Below are positions 6,511-7,750 of a stretch of DNA of 7,750 nt, piece after piece (positions within the stretch are counted from its first letter, which is position 1; each line of letters opens with the position of its first letter). The stretch is from an uncultured Alistipes sp. (GTDB lineage: Bacteria; Bacteroidota; Bacteroidia; Bacteroidales; Rikenellaceae). The position numbers and the translations under genes are program-made. Under the pieces are notes generated by a model. The model was not told the origin of the DNA, did not search any database, and saw nothing but the letters and a program-made list of their open reading frames with translations. The stretch is taken from the NCBI GenBank assembly GCA_947173915.1, contig CAMWGZ010000052.1, positions 1 to 7,750 on the forward strand, given 5' to 3'.

Positions 6511-7725
6511 ATGAACGAACCGATAGAAATCATCCAGATCAATATCTCCGGCGAAGACAAGCCGGGCATGACCTCCTCGCTGACCGACATCCTGGCACGC
6601 TACGATGCCTTCATCCTCGACATAGGCCAGGCCAACATCCACCAGTCGCTCACGCTCGGCATCCTCTTCATGACCACGGCCGACAAATCGGGAGCCATCA
6701 TGAAGGAGCTGCTCTTCAAGGCCTCCGAGCTGGGCGTGATAATCCGCTTCACGCCGATCACGGAGCAGCACTATCAGGAGTGGGTCGGCCGTCAGGGCAA
6801 GAACCGCTACATCATTACCCTGCTGGGCCGTCAGGTCACGGCACGCCACATCGCGGGCGTGACGCAGGCCGTAGCCGGGCAGGGGCTCAACATCGACGCG
6901 ATCAAGCGTCTGACGGGCCGCATGCCGCTCGAAGAGGAGAACCGGGCCACGCGCGCCTGCATCGAGATTTCGGTGCGCGGAACGCTCGCCGACAAGAACG
7001 CCATGCAGCGCCGCTTCATGGAGCTTTCGAACGAGGGGGTCGATATTTCGTTCCAGAAGGACGACATCTTCCGGCGGAGCCGGCGGCTCATCTGCTTCGA
7101 TATGGACTCCACGCTGATCGAGACGGAGGTCATCGACGAGCTGGCCGACCGTGCGGGTGTCGGTCCCGAGGTGCGCGCCATCACGGAGAGCGCCATGCGG
7201 GGCGAGATAGACTTCTGCGAAAGCTTCACCCGCCGCGTGGCGCTGCTGCGCGGGCTCGAAGAGTCGGTCATGGAGGAGATCGCACGCAACCTGCCCATCA
7301 CGGAGGGACTCGAACGGCTGATGACCGTGCTGAAGCGCGTAGGCTACAAGACGGCCATCCTCTCGGGCGGATTTACCTACTTCGGCAACTACCTCAAGCA
7401 GAAATACGGCTTCGACTACGTATATGCCAACGAACTGGAGAGCGTGGACGGCCGGCTGACGGGGCGGCACCTGGGCGACATCGTCGATGGCCGCCGCAAG
7501 GCCGAACTGCTGCGGCTGCTCTGCCAGGTCGAGCGGATCGACATCGCGCAGGCGATCGCCGTCGGCGACGGAGCCAACGACCTGCCGATGCTCAACCTCG
7601 CGGGACTGGGCATCGCCTTCCACGCCAAACCCAAAGTCAAGGCGACGGCCCGGCAGTCGCTCTCGACGATCGGGCTGGACGGCATCCTCTACTTCCTCGG
7701 TCTGAAGGATTCCTGGATCGAATAA
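6511..7725 (+). CDS. serB: Phosphoserine phosphatase with two N-terminal ACT-like domains
   Basis: A 404-residue HAD-superfamily enzyme that hydrolyses O-phospho-L-serine to serine, the last step of the phosphorylated serine pathway in the cytoplasm. Residues about 7-86 (IQINISGEDKPGMTSSLTDI...) and about 98-180 (RYIITLLGRQVTARHIAGVT...) are two ACT-like modules, usually amino-acid-sensing or oligomerisation domains in long SerB proteins. The catalytic part has motif I FDMDSTLIETE with nucleophile Asp197 and general acid Asp199, Glu204 and Arg241 as likely substrate contacts, motif II SGGFT (285-289), Lys330 in DGRRKAELL, and motif III GDGANDLPM (352-360). All expected residues are present. 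The start at 6511 is forced, because the ATG at 6491 is followed by a stop after two codons. It stands alone after the repeat array. Feedback by serine through the ACT domains is plausible but not shown by sequence. Confidence 0.96.
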   Translation: MNEPIEIIQINISGEDKPGMTSSLTDILARYDAFILDIGQANIHQSLTLGILFMTTADKSGAIMKELLFKASELGVIIRFTPITEQHYQEWVGRQGKNRYIITLLGRQVTARHIAGVTQAVAGQGLNIDAIKRLTGRMPLEEENRATRACIEISVRGTLADKNAMQRRFMELSNEGVDISFQKDDIFRRSRRLICFDMDSTLIETEVIDELADRAGVGPEVRAITESAMRGEIDFCESFTRRVALLRGLEESVMEEIARNLPITEGLERLMTVLKRVGYKTAILSGGFTYFGNYLKQKYGFDYVYANELESVDGRLTGRHLGDIVDGRRKAELLRLLCQVERIDIAQAIAVGDGANDLPMLNLAGLGIAFHAKPKVKATARQSLSTIGLDGILYFLGLKDSWIE

Positions 7726-7750
7726 CGCCCTTGCAAGCGATGAGGGGACG

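Overview
The window reads as a chromosomal segment of a GC-rich Bacteroidales bacterium, most likely Alistipes or a close relative. Three things point there. Genes start after A-rich leaders rather than strong Shine-Dalgarno sites. Promoters match the Bacteroidota -7 consensus TAnnTTTG. The gene set includes a two-ACT-domain SerB, a secreted C69 dipeptidase and a radical-SAM/lipoprotein pair of the kind known from gut Bacteroidales. The genus is an inference from gene content and base composition.

Layout, left to right. On the minus strand, transcribed leftwards, lie a secreted C69-family dipeptidase (1533-3203) and dihydrolipoyl dehydrogenase lpdA (145-1530). They are 2 bases apart and almost certainly one transcript, with a GC-rich terminator-like hairpin after lpdA (48-90). 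A 478-base gap (3204-3681) follows. It holds three tandem 67-73 bp repeat units pointing towards the dipeptidase, a stretch of small palindromes, and a good promoter for the next genes. On the plus strand come two paralogous small lipoproteins (3682-4101 and 4238-4714), a 30-base perfect palindrome, and a radical SAM/SPASM enzyme (4939-6015). After a 495-base gap filled by six tandem 63-74 bp units of the same repeat, now pointing rightwards, comes serB (6511-7725).

How the parts work together. The central cassette (about 3650-6015) matches the little-characterised rSAM/lipoprotein system (TIGR04133 enzyme with TIGR04134 lipoprotein, named from memory). The presumed logic is that the cytoplasmic SPASM enzyme modifies the lipoprotein precursors before export; the chemistry and purpose are unknown to me. 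The flanking genes are metabolic: LpdA (2-oxoacid dehydrogenase complexes or glycine cleavage), SerB (last step of serine synthesis) and a peptide-degrading enzyme.

The most distinctive non-coding feature is a repeat family that carries both a hairpin and a promoter. The unit next to the dipeptidase and the unit next to serB match over 67 bp with one difference, in opposite orientation. Repeat arrays therefore flank the lipoprotein/radical SAM cassette as inverted repeats. In each array only the gene-proximal unit keeps a perfect TATCTTTG box. The other units are diverged, yet the hairpin is kept in at least one of them by paired base changes.
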